Shown here: piece by piece, positions 6,698 to 9,001 of the stretch
Layout of the letters: each line of letters begins with the position of its first letter
Numbering within the stretch: the stretch's first letter is position 1
Source: Caldifarciminota bacterium
GTDB taxonomy: Bacteria; Hydrothermota; Hydrothermia; B15-G9; WFZT01
DNA length: 9,001 nt
Assembly (NCBI GenBank): GCA_026986655.1
Contig: JALSOD010000226.1
Span: 1 to 9,001 of the forward strand
Direction of reading: 5' to 3'
The notes under the pieces: model-generated
What the model saw: only the letters and a program-made list of their open reading frames with translations
Told to the model about the DNA's origin: nothing
Databases searched by the model: none
Translations under genes and position numbers: made by a program

Positions 6698-7930
6698 ATG
6701 CAAAGTATTTTCAGTACATGGATGATCATTCTCAGCTTTTTTGGATACAATGCGAGAGGAATTAGTCTTGCAGGAGCTTTAACTGGATCAGATGCCGGGC
6801 CACAGACAGGATATTATAATCCTGCAATGTTGGCATATTCAAAAAGTCAGTGGACAGCGTTAAGTTTTCTATTCATTGGTGCATTTGCAGGTAACAGTGC
6901 ATTTACATTTGGGGACATAAATCAGTACTTTCAGAAGAACAAGGTCTTAAACGAATATGACAAAAGACATTTGCTTTTCAGAATTGGTAATGGTCCCTTG
7001 AGTCTATTGAGCAGAGATGAGGTTTCCTTATTAGCCTTTAAAACTCCGGGGTTTGGCATTGCTCTTGAGGGTTTTGGAGAGATTGATGCTAACTTACATC
7101 GGCAGATATTTGAACTTTTATTAAACGGTAACAACATCGGGGATGTTTATCACCTCACGCATTTGTACAATAGAGCGCTGGCATACGTATCACTGGACCT
7201 TGCAATTGGGAAAGGAATTTACACCATGGAATTGAATCCCCTTCGACGATTCTTCTTTGGCATTGGATTGAAAGCGATACGCGGGCTTGCCTATGCCAAC
7301 TTAGATAGAACAGATATCACTTTATCTGTAGACAGCAATTATATTTATGTGGATGGATATGGGCGTATCATTTCATCCTTTGGTGGCTCCGGTATGGGAC
7401 TCGATCTCGGTATTGGATTTGAAGCTGACAATTGGAGTTTTGGGTTAAGCATTTTGAATCTATTTTCAAAAATCCGCTGGAATGAAGCAGACTCAGCAAC
7501 AATTTTCACTATAAAATCCGATTCTTTCACAGTATCCGATTTGATAAATAATCCTGATACGATCATAGTTGATACATCTTGGACAGAGCCGATTGAAGTG
7601 TTTTATACAAATATGCCTATTGTTTTCAGAATGGGGTTGGCCTCTTCATTTCTCAATGGCAACGTCCGACTTTTTAGTGATTTTGTCTATAGGGCCGATA
7701 AGGATAATCCAGAAACCAAGCTGGGATTTGCCACTGAGCTTAGATTTATCCCGTTCCTTCCTCTGAGATTTGGAATCGCTTTAACAAATCTTGGTAATTT
7801 TTATACATTTGGTGGAGGGATCAGGATTTTCGGAGTTAGTCTCGATACGGGGTTCGCATTTTACAGGGGAATATTTATGGGGAGCCGGGGATTTAGAGCT
7901 GGAGTGGATCTTGGCATAAATCTGCCTTAA
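6698..7930 (+). CDS. Outer-membrane beta-barrel protein, DUF5723-like (PorV/TraF-type relative)
   Basis: The 410-residue protein begins with a short hydrophobic signal-like segment (about 1-19, ending near YNA). Next comes ARGISLAGALTGSDAG...YYNPAML (19-45), the pattern in which FadL/PorV-like barrels carry an NPA motif near the N-terminus. Downstream features recall the DUF5723 group: RIGNGPLSLL (95-104) before paired strands, LLNGNNIGDVYHL (141-153), GLKAIRGLAYA (190-200), then GMGLDLGIGFEADNWSFGLS (232-251) and NLFSKIRWN (254-262). Alternating hydrophobic and polar residues continue to the end (FRAGVDLGINLP), consistent with amphipathic strands. There is no cysteine. GGGAG (6687-6691) six bases before the ATG supports the start and lies inside the upstream lipoprotein gene, implying coupling. 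It should sit in the outer membrane, as a transport or secretion partner of the lipoprotein or as a channel. The DUF5723 assignment is from memory of the pattern; PorV/UPF0164 is the alternative. Confidence 0.75.
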   Translation: MQSIFSTWMIILSFFGYNARGISLAGALTGSDAGPQTGYYNPAMLAYSKSQWTALSFLFIGAFAGNSAFTFGDINQYFQKNKVLNEYDKRHLLFRIGNGPLSLLSRDEVSLLAFKTPGFGIALEGFGEIDANLHRQIFELLLNGNNIGDVYHLTHLYNRALAYVSLDLAIGKGIYTMELNPLRRFFFGIGLKAIRGLAYANLDRTDITLSVDSNYIYVDGYGRIISSFGGSGMGLDLGIGFEADNWSFGLSILNLFSKIRWNEADSATIFTIKSDSFTVSDLINNPDTIIVDTSWTEPIEVFYTNMPIVFRMGLASSFLNGNVRLFSDFVYRADKDNPETKLGFATELRFIPFLPLRFGIALTNLGNFYTFGGGIRIFGVSLDTGFAFYRGIFMGSRGFRAGVDLGINLP

Positions 7931-7936
7931 AGAATA

Positions 7937-7966
7937 TTGACAGTTTGTGGTTTTATGCTCGATTTT
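7937..7966 (+). promoter_or_regulatory. Possible promoter of the TRAP receptor gene
   Basis: A perfect -35 box TTGACA (7937-7942) starts six bases after the barrel-gene stop. The best-spaced -10 candidate is weak: GATTTT at 7961-7966 (18-base spacer, three of six matches); TATGCT at 7954-7959 is closer to consensus but only 11 bases away. A separate promoter is plausible because the next gene has its own long leader and a strong ribosome site. Confidence 0.35.
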
Positions 7967-7980
7967 AGAAACAAATAAAA

Positions 7981-7988
7981 AAGGAGGT
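7981..7988 (+). promoter_or_regulatory. Strong ribosome binding site of the TRAP receptor gene
   Basis: AAGGAGGT at 7981-7988 is a near-perfect match to the 16S anti-Shine-Dalgarno and sits six bases before the ATG at 7995. It decides the start against an upstream in-frame codon at 7947 and suggests high expression. Confidence 0.88.
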
Positions 7989-7994
7989 AGAAGT

Positions 7995-8948
7995 ATGAAG
8001 AAAGTCGTAGCACTTGCAGTCATACTAACAACCATCTTGGGCGTTGGGCAGGTCCAGGCAAAGAAAAAATTTATCACACTCGGCGCAGGCTGGGTTACTG
8101 GTGTGTACTATCCCCTTGCAGGGGCAATGTCCAGAATCATGTACTTATATGCACCTGATTTCAAACTCACCGTTGAGTCTTCAGGTGCATCAGTCGCTAA
8201 TGCAAGACTTATCCGCGACAAAGAAGTTGACATGGCCATTCTTCAGAATGACATTGCTTACTACGCCTATACAGGCACAGAGGTCTTCAAGAATGAGAAA
8301 CCAGCCAAAAACATGAGGGGTGTTCTGGCCCTGCATAAAGAAACCGTTCACATTGTTGCCAGAAAGGACGCAGGAATCAACTCACCTGCAGACCTAAAAG
8401 GTAAAAAGGTGGCAGTCGGACCACTCGGAAGTGGTACCGAGGCAAATGCCCGCCAGATCCTTGGTGTATATGGCCTCACATTCAAAGACATAAAGCCTGA
8501 GAGGCTAAAGGCATCTGAGGCTGCCGACTTCCTCAAGGATGGAAGAATTGATGCAGCCTTCTTCACAGTTGGACAGGGTGCAGCCGCTATTATGGACGTC
8601 TCTATTATCACACCGATCAAGATTGTCCCCATCGACGATGCACACTTCAAAATGCTCAAAGAGAAATACCCATTTTATGCAAGAGATGAGATCCAGCCTG
8701 GCGTTTACAAGGGTGTTGATCAGCCTGTACCCACAGTGGCAGTGAAAGCTCTTCTCGTTGCGAGAAAAGGTCTTCCAGCAGCTGATGTGTACAAGTTCCT
8801 CACAGTCCTCTTTGATCATATTGACCTTCTCCATAAGGCTCATGCAAGGGCAAAATCAATCTCCCTCCAGACAGCTCTTGAGGGAATGTCCATACCTCTT
8901 CACCCGGGTGCAGAGAAATACTACAAAGAGAAAGGCGTGTTAAAGTAG
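7995..8948 (+). CDS. TRAP transporter solute-binding receptor, TAXI family
   Basis: The 317-residue protein has a signal peptide (1-22, ending VQA) and then the TAXI-type receptor fold. Landmarks are TLGAGWVTGVYYPLAGAMS (28-46), ESSGASVANARLI (61-73), VDMAILQNDIAYYAYTG (78-94), LKGKKVAVGPLGSGTEANAR (134-153), GRIDAAFFTVGQ (183-194) and the C-terminal PLHPGAEKYYKEKG (301-314), all characteristic of this family. It binds a substrate in the periplasm, often a dicarboxylate or amino acid such as glutamate, and delivers it to a TRAP membrane permease. No permease gene is in the window, but it would normally follow, so it may lie just past the right edge. Its codon use differs from the neighbours: about 3 of 22 Ile codons are ATA, and CTC, ATC and GCC are frequent. 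This suits an abundantly made binding protein. The substrate cannot be named from the sequence. Confidence 0.93.
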   Translation: MKKVVALAVILTTILGVGQVQAKKKFITLGAGWVTGVYYPLAGAMSRIMYLYAPDFKLTVESSGASVANARLIRDKEVDMAILQNDIAYYAYTGTEVFKNEKPAKNMRGVLALHKETVHIVARKDAGINSPADLKGKKVAVGPLGSGTEANARQILGVYGLTFKDIKPERLKASEAADFLKDGRIDAAFFTVGQGAAAIMDVSIITPIKIVPIDDAHFKMLKEKYPFYARDEIQPGVYKGVDQPVPTVAVKALLVARKGLPAADVYKFLTVLFDHIDLLHKAHARAKSISLQTALEGMSIPLHPGAEKYYKEKGVLK

Positions 8949-8983
8949 GATAAAAGGTAGGATTTAGGGACATAGAGGCCCGC

Positions 8984-9001
8984 CCCCTCAATTTTGAGGG
9001 G
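8984..9001 (+). terminator. Hairpin after the TRAP receptor gene (terminator or attenuator, cut by the window edge)
   Basis: CCCCTCA (8984-8990) and TGAGGGG (8995-9001) form a perfect 7-bp stem with an ATTT loop, 35 bases after the receptor stop codon. The stem could extend by further G bases beyond the window because 8983 is also C. Whether a T-run follows cannot be seen. In receptor-permease operons such a hairpin often ends or reduces transcription after the receptor gene. Confidence 0.6.

Noticed and set aside
8505..8843. Minus-strand open frame within the TRAP receptor gene
   Set aside because: Antisense shadow of a well-conserved receptor with no independent start signal.
8946..8963. 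Direct repeat TAGGAT spaced by six bases after the receptor stop
   Set aside because: Two short copies, one overlapping the stop codon; expected by chance in this purine-rich stretch.

Overview
The window looks like chromosomal DNA from a low-GC, diderm (outer-membrane) bacterium. Signs of an outer membrane are a predicted outer-membrane beta-barrel protein, a large lipoprotein with a clear lipobox, a periplasmic HtrA-type protease and a TRAP-type periplasmic solute receptor. Arginine is written mostly as AGA/AGG and the proteins are rich in Lys, Glu and Ile, a pattern common in thermophiles. The lipoprotein plus DUF5723-like barrel pair resembles what is found in poorly cultured lineages (Ignavibacteria/Caldithrix-like, Cloacimonadota, WOR-3/Hydrothermae-like). 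That placement is a guess from style and cannot be settled here.

Layout. Positions 1-1454 form a leftward unit, talC (transaldolase) then an HtrA/DegP-like protease that runs off the left edge. Positions 1455-1626 are a divergent promoter region. Positions 1627-4701 are a tight rightward unit: a PAP2-family phosphatase, a phosphomannomutase/phosphoglucomutase (4-base ATGA overlap) and a CelD/BioF2-type GNAT acyltransferase (10-base gap), plausibly serving envelope glycan or lipid-carrier metabolism. Positions 4756-7930 hold a second rightward pair: a 646-residue Asp-Thr-rich lipoprotein and a 410-residue barrel protein separated by one base. Positions 7995-8948 encode a TAXI-family TRAP solute-binding protein with a strong ribosome site and different codon use. 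A GC-rich hairpin sits at the right edge (8984-9001). No rRNA, tRNA, CRISPR array, insertion sequence or phage gene was seen, and no gap without a gene exceeds 300 bases.

The most notable signal is regulatory. The first genes of the two central rightward units both show TTGTAA, 16-17 bases, TATAAT, then exactly 9 bases to the ATG, with no Shine-Dalgarno sequence at a usable distance. Both would make leaderless or nearly leaderless mRNAs, whereas the other genes have Shine-Dalgarno sites. The second notable item is the lipoprotein/barrel pair, a candidate cell-surface module of unknown function. No clear defence, mobile or biosynthetic system is visible; most genes are recognisable housekeeping or envelope genes.
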